From contig DASYSE010000029.1 in the NCBI GenBank assembly GCA_036003705.1, positions 1 through 60,563 of the forward strand: 60,563 nucleotides of DNA, in the 5' to 3' direction. Within the stretch, counting starts at the first letter, position 1, and the number at the start of each line of letters is the position of its first letter. Source of the DNA: CALGFH01 sp036003705 (GTDB lineage: Bacteria > Actinomycetota > CALGFH01). Positions 1 through 6,490 of this stretch are shown here, in pieces. The notes under the pieces were generated by a model, which did not search any database, was not told the DNA's origin, and was given only the letters and a program-made list of their open reading frames with translations. The position numbers were made by a program, and so were the translations under genes.

Positions 1-393
1 CTCGGTGTGGGCCATCTCGCGGCCGCGGAACATGATGGTGACCTTGACCTTGTGGCCCTGCTTGAGGAAGCGCTCGACGTGGCCCTTCTTGGTCTGGTAG
101 TCGTGCGGGTCGATCTTGGGCCGCATCTTCATCTCTTTGAGGACCACCAGGTTCTGCTTGCGCCTGGCTTCCTTGGCCTTGATGGCCTGCTCGTACTTGA
201 ACTTCGAGTAGTCCATCATCTTGCAGACCGGTGGGCGGGCCATCGGGGCGACCTCGACCAGGTCGAGGTCCTGCTGACTGGCCAGCCGCATGGCGGCCTG
301 GGTCTCCATCACCCCGAGCTGCTCGCCGTCGGCGCCGACCACCCGGACCTGGGCGGCCCGGATCCGGTCGTTGATCCTGGGTTCAACGCTGAT
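1..393 (-). CDS. infC: Translation initiation factor IF-3, 5' part (gene runs off the left edge)
   Basis: IF-3 binds the 30S subunit and proofreads start-codon selection. The 131 visible codons give the N-terminal domain (SVEPRINDRIRAAQVRVV, then LASQQDLDLVEVAP and KMMDYSKFKYEQ) and the start of the C-terminal domain (KMRPKIDPHDYQTKKGHVER). The frame has no ATG, GTG or TTG upstream of the conserved region. The only sensible start is ATC at 393-391, with an AGGAGG Shine-Dalgarno eight bases upstream. This fits the known use of rare start codons in infC (AUU in E. coli), through which IF-3 represses its own translation. The gene is divergent from the DUF1844 gene; rpmI and rplT would be expected next, outside the window. 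Confidence 0.95.
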   Translation of the reverse strand, partial: MSVEPRINDRIRAAQVRVVGADGEQLGVMETQAAMRLASQQDLDLVEVAPMARPPVCKMMDYSKFKYEQAIKAKEARRKQNLVVLKEMKMRPKIDPHDYQTKKGHVERFLKQGHKVKVTIMFRGREMAHTE

Positions 394-401
394 GCAACAT
401 C

Positions 402-482
402 CCTCCTCTGACCGGCCGGCTCCGCCGGCCGGAACGAAAACAAAACGCGGCCCGCAAGGGCCGCCCCATGCCGTCGGCATGG
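402..482 (-). promoter_or_regulatory. Structured infC leader (three hairpins and the Shine-Dalgarno)
   Basis: Reading toward infC, the leader holds a 7-bp palindrome (482-466), a strong hairpin followed by a T-rich tract (464-432), and a 9-bp GC stem (432-412) lying just before the AGGAGG at about 402-408. The last two overlap at the T-tract, so they could compete. infC leaders in other bacteria are often autoregulated by L20 or IF-3; control here is an inference from structure alone. Confidence 0.55.
432..464 (-). terminator. Terminator-like hairpin (possible attenuator) in the infC leader
   Basis: On the minus strand a 7-bp perfect stem GCGGCCC/GGGCCGC with a 4-base loop is followed at once by GTTTTGTTTTCG. 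This is the form of an intrinsic terminator, placed upstream of the infC start, so it would act as an attenuator or end a short leader RNA. Confidence 0.55.
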
Positions 483-643
483 CCACTGTCGCGACCCCCG
501 AGGCTGGTCGTCGCCCGGAGGTGAGAAGCCCTCGCTTCCACTTTGCTCCGTATGCAGTTGACGGGCCCGAAATCCTCGGACCCACCGGATCAACGCTACT
601 GTAGCGTCGATTGTTCCCGCTGTCGACGCCACGAGGAGCCCCG

Positions 644-1054
644 ATGTCGGAGTCGGATCTGGGTCCGGACCAGCTCGAGCAGTTGCGCGAGCAGCTCGCC
701 TCGGTCTCGGCGGATGAGGTGGTGGCCGAGGCCAGCCTCTCGCTGATCGCGCTGGCCTACGTCCGCCTTGGCATCCCGCCCGAGCAGCACCGACGCTACC
801 GCGACCTGGGCGCCGCCCGCCTGCTGATCGACGCCCTCGGCGGCATGCTGTCGGCCACCGAGGGCCGCCTGGGCGCCGCCGAGCCCGGCCTGCGCGACGC
901 CCTGGCCCAGCTCCGGCTGGCCTTCGCCGAGGTCGCCGCACAGGCGGAGTCCGGCCGCCCCGCCGGCACCCCGGACCTGTCCCCCCAGCCCGAGCCCGAG
1001 GACCCCGGCATCATCCGTCCCCCCAGCGGCCTCTGGGTTCCCGGCCAGGACTGA
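644..1054 (+). CDS. DUF1844 family protein
   Basis: A 136-residue soluble, acidic, alpha-helical protein of unknown function. The ATG at 644 follows a GAGGAG Shine-Dalgarno at 633-638. The middle of the protein (ALAYVRLGIPPEQHRRYRDL, AARLLIDALGGMLSATEGRL) matches the pattern of DUF1844, a short family commonly encoded beside infC in actinobacteria. The C-terminal 35 residues are proline-rich and probably disordered. It is divergent from infC and converges on cspA, with a shared hairpin between them. Family assignment rests on sequence pattern plus neighbourhood. Confidence 0.75.
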   Translation: MSESDLGPDQLEQLREQLASVSADEVVAEASLSLIALAYVRLGIPPEQHRRYRDLGAARLLIDALGGMLSATEGRLGAAEPGLRDALAQLRLAFAEVAAQAESGRPAGTPDLSPQPEPEDPGIIRPPSGLWVPGQD

Positions 1055-1076
1055 GCCGACCGCGGGAACGACGAGA

Positions 1077-1100
1077 GGCCCCGCCCGCCAGGGCGGGGCC
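1077..1100. terminator. Bidirectional hairpin between DUF1844 gene and cspA
   Basis: A perfect 10-bp stem (GGCCCCGCCC/GGGCGGGGCC, loop GCCA) lies 22 bases after the DUF1844 stop and 60 bases after the cspA stop on the other strand. No U-tract follows on either side, but the position between convergent genes fits a terminator serving both. Confidence 0.65.
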
Positions 1101-1160
1101 CTGCGAACCTTGCGTGATGCCGGACGTCAACGAACCGAAGGCCCGTCCTGCTCCTGCTCC

Positions 1161-1364
1161 TTACGCAAGCGGCCGCACGTTCGAGGCCTGGGGCCCCTTG
1201 GGCCCGTCGGTGATCTCGAACTCGACGGCCTGGCCCTCGTTGAGGGTCTTGTAGCCGTCGGTCTGGATGGCCGAGAAGTGCACGAAGACGTCATCGCCTC
1301 CGTTTCGGGCGATGAACCCGTAGCCCTTCTCGTTGCTGAACCACTTGACGGTGCCTTCAGGCAA
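1161..1364 (-). CDS. cspA: Cold-shock-domain protein CspA
   Basis: A 67-residue single-domain RNA chaperone that binds single-stranded RNA and melts secondary structure. RNP1 is KGYGFI (residues 13-18) and RNP2 is VFVHF (26-30); the full length is one cold-shock domain. The start is TTG at 1364, placed seven bases after an AGGAGGG Shine-Dalgarno (1378-1372); no other start exists in frame near the conserved PEGTVKWF. It is monocistronic, with its own promoter and an untranslated leader of about 65 bases. Confidence 0.95.
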   Translation of the reverse strand: MPEGTVKWFSNEKGYGFIARNGGDDVFVHFSAIQTDGYKTLNEGQAVEFEITDGPKGPQASNVRPLA

Positions 1365-1435
1365 CGTGCTTCCCTCCTGTCGACCCCGGCGGCCTCGACA
1401 CCGGTTGCTGAGGCATGTCGGCCGGGCCGCCGCGG

Positions 1436-1464
1436 AATGTACCGCGCCGCCAAGTTGGGCACAA
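1436..1464 (-). promoter_or_regulatory. Putative housekeeping promoter of cspA
   Basis: On the minus strand TTGTGC (1464-1459), a 17-base spacer and TACATT (1441-1436) give a good match to a -35/-10 pair, placing transcription start near 1429. Confidence 0.5.
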
Positions 1465-1500
1465 GCGCAGCCCGAATCGGTCGAACGGCCTGGTGAGAAC

Positions 1501-1586
1501 GCCGGCCAACATGCCCGGCGCGCATGCGCGCCGGGCTACCCAAAGGTACGACTCAGGCGAACGCGACGCCGATGCCTGGCCGGCGC
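1501..1586. repeat. Dispersed palindromic repeat, about 90-bp family, copy 1
   Basis: Begins GCCGGCCAACAT and ends ATGCCTGGCCGGC, imperfect terminal inverted repeats. Its right half (GGCT...GGT.CG...GAA.GC.ACGCCGATGC.TGGCCGGC) matches the copy at 34068-34159. Inside is a 24-base perfect palindrome (1513-1536), which could also terminate hisG. The element ends two bases before the hisG stop codon. Confidence 0.6.
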
Positions 1587-1587
1587 T

Positions 1588-2463
1588 CTAGGCCACGATC
1601 TTGGCGATCGGGAGCTCCAGGATGTCGAACGCCCCGGCGGCCTTGAGGGTGGGGATGAGCCGGTTGACACCCGCCTTGTCGACCACCGTCTCGACCGCGT
1701 GGAAGCCCGAGTCGGCCAGTTCGTTCACGGTCGGGGCCTTCATCGACGGCAGCACCGCCAGCACCCGCGCCAGGTCGGCGTCGGCCACGTTCAGCTTGAT
1801 CAGCACCTTGGACCGGGCCGCCGCCGCCCCGACCAGCAGGGTGAGCAGGTCGTCGATCGCCTGGCGGCGCTGCGGGTCGGCGGCCGAGTCGGGGTTGGCG
1901 ACCACCTCGGTGTAGGAGGTGAGCAGGGTCGCGATCACCACCATGCCGTGGCTGCGCAGGGTCGAGCCGGTCTCGGTGAGGTCGACGACCGCGTCGACGA
2001 TCTCGGGCACCTTGGCCTCGGTGGCCCCGTGGGAGGGGAAGATCCGGGCCGGCAGGCCCAGCTCGGCGAACCAGCGCCTGGTGAGGTTGGGGAACTCGGT
2101 CGATACCCGCAGCCCCGGCTGCAGGTCCTCCGGCCGGGTGACGCCGAGGTCGCGGTGGACGGCCAGCACCACCCTGACCGGGTTGGAGGTCTGCTTGGAG
2201 TAGGGCAGCTCGGCCAGGCTGACCACCTTGCTGCCGGTCTCCTCGATCCAGTCCCGGCCGGTGATGCCCAGGTCGAAGAAGCCCTCCTCGACGTAGCGGG
2301 GGATCTCCTGGGGGCGCAGCAGCGACACCCGTTCGACCCGCGGGTCGTCGATGGTGCCGTGGTAGTCGCGCTCGCTCCCCCGCTTGACGGGCAGGTCGGC
2401 CGCCTCGAACAGGGCCAGCGTGGCCCGCTCCAGGCTTCCCTTGGGCAGCACCAGCTTGAGCAC
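1588..2463 (-). CDS. hisG: ATP phosphoribosyltransferase (long form)
   Basis: Catalyses the first step of histidine synthesis, joining ATP and PRPP. The 291 residues match the long, self-sufficient HisG with a C-terminal ACT-like regulatory domain that senses histidine. Visible hallmarks are LVLPKGSLERATL at the N-terminus, GITGRDWIEE, and the PRPP-binding segment IVDLTETGSTLRSHGM; the ACT-like region holds KLNVADADLARVLAVLPSMKAPTV. GTG at 2463 is preferred over TTG at 2466 because the AGGAG at 2473-2469 is then five bases away. It follows ribH by 11 bases, so it is probably cotranscribed with the riboflavin genes. hisE is not adjacent. Confidence 0.95.
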   Translation of the reverse strand: MLKLVLPKGSLERATLALFEAADLPVKRGSERDYHGTIDDPRVERVSLLRPQEIPRYVEEGFFDLGITGRDWIEETGSKVVSLAELPYSKQTSNPVRVVLAVHRDLGVTRPEDLQPGLRVSTEFPNLTRRWFAELGLPARIFPSHGATEAKVPEIVDAVVDLTETGSTLRSHGMVVIATLLTSYTEVVANPDSAADPQRRQAIDDLLTLLVGAAAARSKVLIKLNVADADLARVLAVLPSMKAPTVNELADSGFHAVETVVDKAGVNRLIPTLKAAGAFDILELPIAKIVA

Positions 2464-2474
2464 CAAGTCTCCTC

Positions 2475-2951
2475 TCAGTCCTGCTTGTCGATCGCTTCCA
2501 GCAGGCCGGCCATCTCCAGCACGGTCAGGGCGGCCTCGGCGCCCTTGTTGCCGGCCTTGCCGCCGGCCCGGTCCAGCGCCTGCTCCATGGTGTCGCAGGT
2601 GAGCACCCCGAACGCCACCGGCACCCCGGTGGCGCGGGTGACCGAGGCCAGCCCGGCGGCGGCCTGCCCGGCGACGTGGTCGAAATGCGGGGTCGACCCG
2701 CGGACCACCGCCCCGATCGCCACCACCCCGGCGTAGCGGCCGGTCGCGGCCAGCCGCTCGGCCGCCAGGGGTAGCTCGAAGGCCCCTGGGACCCAGGCCA
2801 GGTCGACGTCCGCCTCCTCCACCCCGTGGCGCCGCAGCTCCTCGACCGCCCCGCTGACCAGCAGGTCGGTCACCAGCCGGTTGAACCGGGCGGCGGCGAT
2901 GACCACTCGCCGCCCCCGGCCGTCCGGCGAACCCGTATACGTTCGGCCCAT
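2475..2951 (-). CDS. ribH: 6,7-dimethyl-8-ribityllumazine synthase
   Basis: Condenses 3,4-dihydroxy-2-butanone 4-phosphate with the ribitylamino-uracil to form lumazine, the penultimate riboflavin step. 158 residues, usual size for the icosahedral or pentameric enzyme. Visible motifs are RFN (22-24), WVPGAFELPLAAE, AIGAVVRGSTPHFDHV with the catalytic histidine, and GVLTCDTMEQALDRAGGKAGNKG for phosphate binding. The ATG at 2951 is seven bases after an AGGAGG that overlaps the ribBA stop, so translation is probably coupled. Confidence 0.97.
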   Translation of the reverse strand: MGRTYTGSPDGRGRRVVIAAARFNRLVTDLLVSGAVEELRRHGVEEADVDLAWVPGAFELPLAAERLAATGRYAGVVAIGAVVRGSTPHFDHVAGQAAAGLASVTRATGVPVAFGVLTCDTMEQALDRAGGKAGNKGAEAALTVLEMAGLLEAIDKQD

Positions 2952-2962
2952 TGCGATGCCTC

Positions 2963-4231
2963 CTAACCGGTCGTCCTTGACCCATCGGGGGGGTTCGCCT
3001 GGCTTCCCCCCCCGAGCCCCCCCTCGGGCAGGTCCAGCAGGTGGCCCATCCGCTCGCGCTTGGTGCGCAGGTAGCGGAGGTTCTCGGAGTTGGGCCGGGT
3101 CTGCAGCGGCACCCGCTCGACGATCTGGAGGCCGAACCCGTCCAGGCCGCCGTACTTGGCCGGGTTGTTGGTGAGCAGGCGCATCGTGGTCACCCCCAGA
3201 TCGACCAGGATCTGCGAGCCGATCCCGTACTCGCGCCCGTCCACCGGCAGCCCCAGCGCCAGGTTGGCGTCGACGGTGTCGTGACCCTGTTCCTGGAGGC
3301 TGTAGGCGCGCAGCTTGTGGCCGAGCCCGATGCCGCGGCCCTCGTGGCCGCGCAGGTACACCACCACCCCGAGCCCCTCGTCGGCGATGCGGCGCAGCGC
3401 GTCGTCCAGCTGGGGACCGCAGTCGCAGCGCAGCGACCCCAGCGCGTCGCCGGTCAGGCACTCCGAGTGGACCCGCACCAGCACCTCCTGCTCCCCCTGG
3501 ACCGCCCCCTTGACCAGGGCCAGGTGCTGCTCGCCGTCCAGCAGCGACTCGTAGGCGTAGGCGGTGAACTCCCCCCAGCGGGTCGGGATGCGGGCCTCGG
3601 CGACCCGCTTGACCAGCTTCTCGTGCTGGCGCCGGGAGCGGATCAGGTCGGCGATGGTGATCAGCGGCAGGCCGTGGGTGGCGGCGAAGCGCTCCAGCTC
3701 GGGCAGGCGGGCCATGCCGCCGTCGGCGTCGACGATCTCGCAGAGCACGGCCGCGGGGACGCGGCCGGCCATCCTGGCCAGGTCGACCGCGGCCTCGGTG
3801 TGGCCGGCGCGCTTGAGCACCCCGCCCTCGCGGTAGCGCAGCGGGAAGACGTGCCCCGGCCGGACCAGGTCGGCGGGCCGGGTCGCCGGGTCGATCAGGG
3901 CGTGGACGGTGGTGGCCCGGTCGGCCGCGGAGATGCCGGTGGTGGTGCCCGTGCGGGCGTCGACCGAGACGGTGAAGGCGGTCCGGTAGGGGGCGGTGTT
4001 GGCCGCCACCATCAGGGGCAGGTCGAGCTCGTCGAGCCGCTCGCCGAGCATCGGCGTGCAGATCACCCCGGAGGTGTGGCGGACGAAGAAGCCCATCGTC
4101 TCCGCGGTGGCCGCCTCGGCGGTCATGATCAGGTCGCCCTCGTTCTCGCGGTCGGCGTCGTCGACCACCACCACCATGCCGCCGGCGGCGAGGGCGGCGA
4201 CCGCGTCGGCGACGCTGGCGAAGCTGGTCAT
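2963..4231 (-). CDS. ribBA: Bifunctional DHBP synthase / GTP cyclohydrolase II
   Basis: A 422-residue fusion supplying both riboflavin precursors. The N-terminal RibB half makes dihydroxybutanone phosphate from ribulose 5-phosphate (DDADRENEGDL at 24-34, metal and substrate binding; RPGHVFPLRYREGGVLKRAGHTEA). The C-terminal RibA half opens GTP (zinc cysteines in CLTGDALGSLRCDCG; YLRGHEGRGIGL; LTNNPAKYGGL). The start overlaps the ribE stop by ATGA. The C-terminal tail (EGGLGGGSQANPPDGSRTTG) is glycine/proline rich and coincides with a degenerate copy of the GC-rich junction repeat. Confidence 0.97.
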   Translation of the reverse strand: MTSFASVADAVAALAAGGMVVVVDDADRENEGDLIMTAEAATAETMGFFVRHTSGVICTPMLGERLDELDLPLMVAANTAPYRTAFTVSVDARTGTTTGISAADRATTVHALIDPATRPADLVRPGHVFPLRYREGGVLKRAGHTEAAVDLARMAGRVPAAVLCEIVDADGGMARLPELERFAATHGLPLITIADLIRSRRQHEKLVKRVAEARIPTRWGEFTAYAYESLLDGEQHLALVKGAVQGEQEVLVRVHSECLTGDALGSLRCDCGPQLDDALRRIADEGLGVVVYLRGHEGRGIGLGHKLRAYSLQEQGHDTVDANLALGLPVDGREYGIGSQILVDLGVTTMRLLTNNPAKYGGLDGFGLQIVERVPLQTRPNSENLRYLRTKRERMGHLLDLPEGGLGGGSQANPPDGSRTTG

Positions 4232-4869
4232 CTGGCACCTGCCCGGTTCGTCCACGGGCCGACCAGCCGCTCGACATACTTGGCGACCACGTCGACCTCC
4301 AGCTGCACCTGGTCGCCGGGGCGGCGCCGGCCGAGGGTGGTCACCTCGAGGGTGTGCGGCACCAGGGCGACCGAGAACCAGTCGGGCCCGACCCCGGCGA
4401 CGGTGAGGCTGACCCCGTCGACCGCGATCGACCCCTTCTCCACCACATACCGCCGCAGGGCGACGGGAAGCTCGATGCGCAGCTCCGTTCCGGCCCGGGC
4501 GCCGGGCTCGCCGGCGAGCGCCCCTCCGGACTCCCCCAGGACCGTCGCGACCCCGTCGACGTGACCCTGGACCAGGTGGCCGCCGAGGCGGCCGCCAAGG
4601 GGCAGGGGGCGCTCCAGGTTGACCGTGGCCCCGGGCGCCAGGCCGCCCAGGGCGGTGCGGCGCAGGGTCTCGGCGACCAGGTCGGCGGCGAACCCGGCGG
4701 CGGTCGGCTCGGCGACGGTCAGGCAGCAGCCGTTGACCGCCACCGACTCCCCCGGGTGCAACCCACCGGCCAGCCACGAAGCCCGGACCTCGAGCCGCGC
4801 CCCGCCGCCGTCGGGTGCCGCGGTCAGCGCGACCACCTCGCCGGTCCCTTCCACGATCCCGGTGAACAT
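4228..4869 (-). CDS. ribE: Riboflavin synthase, alpha chain
   Basis: Dismutates two lumazines into riboflavin and the ribitylamino-uracil. 213 residues made of two lumazine-binding barrels: the first begins MFTGIVEGTGEV and includes SVAVNGCCLTV; the second includes GHLVQGHVDG and GSIAVDGVSLTV. The C-terminus ends near LEVDVVAKYVERL, as is usual. Its ATG shares one base with the ribD stop (TGATG) and its own stop overlaps ribBA, so the genes are translationally coupled. Often called ribC in actinobacteria. Confidence 0.96.
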   Translation of the reverse strand: MFTGIVEGTGEVVALTAAPDGGGARLEVRASWLAGGLHPGESVAVNGCCLTVAEPTAAGFAADLVAETLRRTALGGLAPGATVNLERPLPLGGRLGGHLVQGHVDGVATVLGESGGALAGEPGARAGTELRIELPVALRRYVVEKGSIAVDGVSLTVAGVGPDWFSVALVPHTLEVTTLGRRRPGDQVQLEVDVVAKYVERLVGPWTNRAGAR

Positions 4870-6131
4870 CAGCGTCCCCTTTCCGCGAGCTCCGGCCTGG
4901 GGGGGTCCGGGGGGGCGCTTGCTGCCTCCCCGGTGGGTCGGGGGTAGGCGACCAGCCGCAGGTCGTCGCCGAGGCGGTCGACCGAGGCCAGGCGCAGCCG
5001 GCCGGCGGCCGCCAGGGTGGCCGCGCCGTCGCCGCCGAGCAGGCCGGGTGCGCCGTCCCCGCCGATGGCCAGCGGCGCCAGGTACCAGATCAGGCGGTCG
5101 GCCAGCCCGGCCGCCCAGAAGCTGGCCTGCAGCCGGGGACCGCCCTCGACCAGCAGCTCCAACGCTCCCCGCTCCCCCAGCAGCCCGGTCAGGTGGCCGA
5201 GGTCCACCCCCCGGTCCACCCGGGGGGTGGCGAGCGCCCCGACCGAACGGGGCACCCCCTTGGGGTTCCCCGGACCCCTCCGGCCGGGCCCCCTCGACCC
5301 CGGGCGGCCCGCCGGGGGGCAGACCAGCACCTCGGCGCCCGCGGCCTTCCAGGCGTCCAACGCGGCCGCCGGGGCGGTGGCGGTGGTCGCGACCAGGGTC
5401 GGGGCCTCCCCGTCGAACAGGTGGCCGTCGGCGCCGACCCGGCCGGCGGCGTCGACCAGCACCCGCAGGGGCTGGCGGCCGGCGTAGCCGTCGAGGCGGA
5501 CCGTCAGCCGGGGGTCGTCGGCCAGCGCGGTGCCGGCGCCGACGCAGACCGCGTCGGCCTCGGCCCGCAACCGGTGGGCGTCGGACCTGGCCGCCGGCCC
5601 GGTGATCCACTGGGAGGTGCCGTCCTGGGCGGCGACCTTGCCGTCGAGGCTGGCCGCGGCCTTGAGGGTGATCCTGGGCCGGCCGAGCCGGCGGTGGGTC
5701 AGGTAGGCGGCGTTCTGGTCGGCGGCCGCCTCGGCGCCGGCGCCGACGGTGACCTGCACCCCGGCCGCCCCCAGCCGGGCCAGCCCGGCCCCGGCGACCC
5801 GCGGGTCGGGGTCGGACACCGCCACCACCACCCTGGCCACCCCGGCGGCCAGCAGCGCGTCGACGCACGGCGGGGTGCGCCCGTGGTGGGCGCACGGCTC
5901 CAGGGTCACATAGCAGGTGGCGCCGGCGGCCAGCGGCCCGGCGGCGGCAAGGGCCAGCGTCTCGGCGTGCGGCTGCCCGGCGGCCAGGTGGAAGCCCTCG
6001 CCGACGACCCGACCGTCGCGCACCAGCACCGCCCCGACCATCGGGTTGGGGCCGGTGGTGCCGCGCCCACCCTCGGCAAGGGCGACCGCACGGGCCATCC
6101 AGGCCTCGTCGCGCCGCCGGTCTCCCGCCAC
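4869..6131 (-). CDS. ribD: Bifunctional pyrimidine deaminase / reductase RibD, with a repeat-derived insert
   Basis: Performs the second and third steps of riboflavin synthesis. The N-terminal deaminase has GPNPMVGAVLV, the zinc ligands HAE and PCAHHGRTPPC; the reductase has LKAAASLDGKVA, GTALADDPRLTVR and LLVEGGPRLQASF. Chosen start is the second of two adjacent GTGs (6131), six bases after AGGAGG; the first GTG (6134) is too close. Length is 420 residues, somewhat long for the family. Residues about 279-312 (GRPGSRGPGRRGPGNPKGVP and onward) are a low-complexity insert in the reductase, encoded largely by a copy of the GC-rich junction repeat. First gene of the FMN-riboswitch operon. Confidence 0.95.
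   Translation of the reverse strand: MAGDRRRDEAWMARAVALAEGGRGTTGPNPMVGAVLVRDGRVVGEGFHLAAGQPHAETLALAAAGPLAAGATCYVTLEPCAHHGRTPPCVDALLAAGVARVVVAVSDPDPRVAGAGLARLGAAGVQVTVGAGAEAAADQNAAYLTHRRLGRPRITLKAAASLDGKVAAQDGTSQWITGPAARSDAHRLRAEADAVCVGAGTALADDPRLTVRLDGYAGRQPLRVLVDAAGRVGADGHLFDGEAPTLVATTATAPAAALDAWKAAGAEVLVCPPAGRPGSRGPGRRGPGNPKGVPRSVGALATPRVDRGVDLGHLTGLLGERGALELLVEGGPRLQASFWAAGLADRLIWYLAPLAIGGDGAPGLLGGDGAATLAAAGRLRLASVDRLGDDLRLVAYPRPTGEAASAPPDPPRPELAERGR
5249..5283. repeat. GC-rich junction repeat, copy inside ribD
   Basis: A 35-base sequence, GGGGCACCCCCTTGGGGTTC then CCCGGACCCCTCCGG, identical to 24848-24882 (identity continues about 5 more bases). It contains overlapping inverted repeats (CCCCTTGGGG, GGGGTTCCCC, CCGGA...TCCGG). 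Here it is in frame with ribD and reads GPGNPKGVP on the minus strand. Confidence 0.7.
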
Positions 6132-6136
6132 CACAG

Positions 6137-6176
6137 CCCTCCTGCCCGGGGCGTGGTGGAGGCCGCGCCGGGCAGG
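6137..6176 (-). promoter_or_regulatory. Expression platform: stem that buries the ribD Shine-Dalgarno
   Basis: CCTGCCCGG (6176-6168) pairs perfectly over 9 bases with CCGGGCAGG (6149-6141). The second arm contains most of the AGGAGGG ribosome binding site of ribD (6143-6137). With the FMN riboswitch just upstream, this points to FMN-controlled translation initiation. Confidence 0.7.
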
Positions 6177-6201
6177 CAAGCCCAGGGGCGCGGCCGCCGC
6201 C

Positions 6202-6322
6202 TCCTCGCATCCGGACTGTCACCGTCGGCCCCTGGGTTCCACAGGGTCCACCCCGGCCGCTGGCGGTCGGGGGTCGCGGGCTCTCACCGCCGGTGGGGAG
6301 TTCCACCCCGTCCCGGAGACGC
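6202..6322 (-). promoter_or_regulatory. FMN riboswitch (RFN element)
   Basis: On the minus strand the RFN hallmarks appear in order: GGACGGGGTGGAACTCCCC, ACCGGCGGTGAGAGCCCGCGA, a variable GC-rich arm, GGAACCCAGGGGCCGACGGTGA, and CAGTCCGGATGCGAGGAG. These match the conserved FMN aptamer. It precedes ribD by about 70 bases and should lower rib expression when FMN is abundant. Confidence 0.95.
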
Positions 6323-6363
6323 GCGTGTACGTCCCAAGCAGCGTACACCTGCGCCGACGGCGG

Positions 6364-6490
6364 CCAGAACACCGGTCAGGCATCCGGGTTCGAGGGAGAT
6401 GCGGGCAGCGCGTCGGCGGCGGGCAGGCTCCAGGGCTGCACGGATGGCTCGGCGCTGCCTGCGGCGCCGGATGCATGACCGCGGTGCTAG
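6364..6490. repeat. Dispersed 127-bp repeat with terminal inverted repeats, copy A
   Basis: Homologous to 28578-28704. It begins GAACACCGGTCAGGCATCCGG and ends CCGGATGCATGACCGCGGTGCTAG; the ends are imperfect inverted repeats. The core GCTGCACGGATGG.TCGGCGC.GCCTGCGGCGC is shared by both copies. No coding potential is convincing. The CTA near its right end is the stop codon of the GGDEF gene on the minus strand. Confidence 0.8.
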
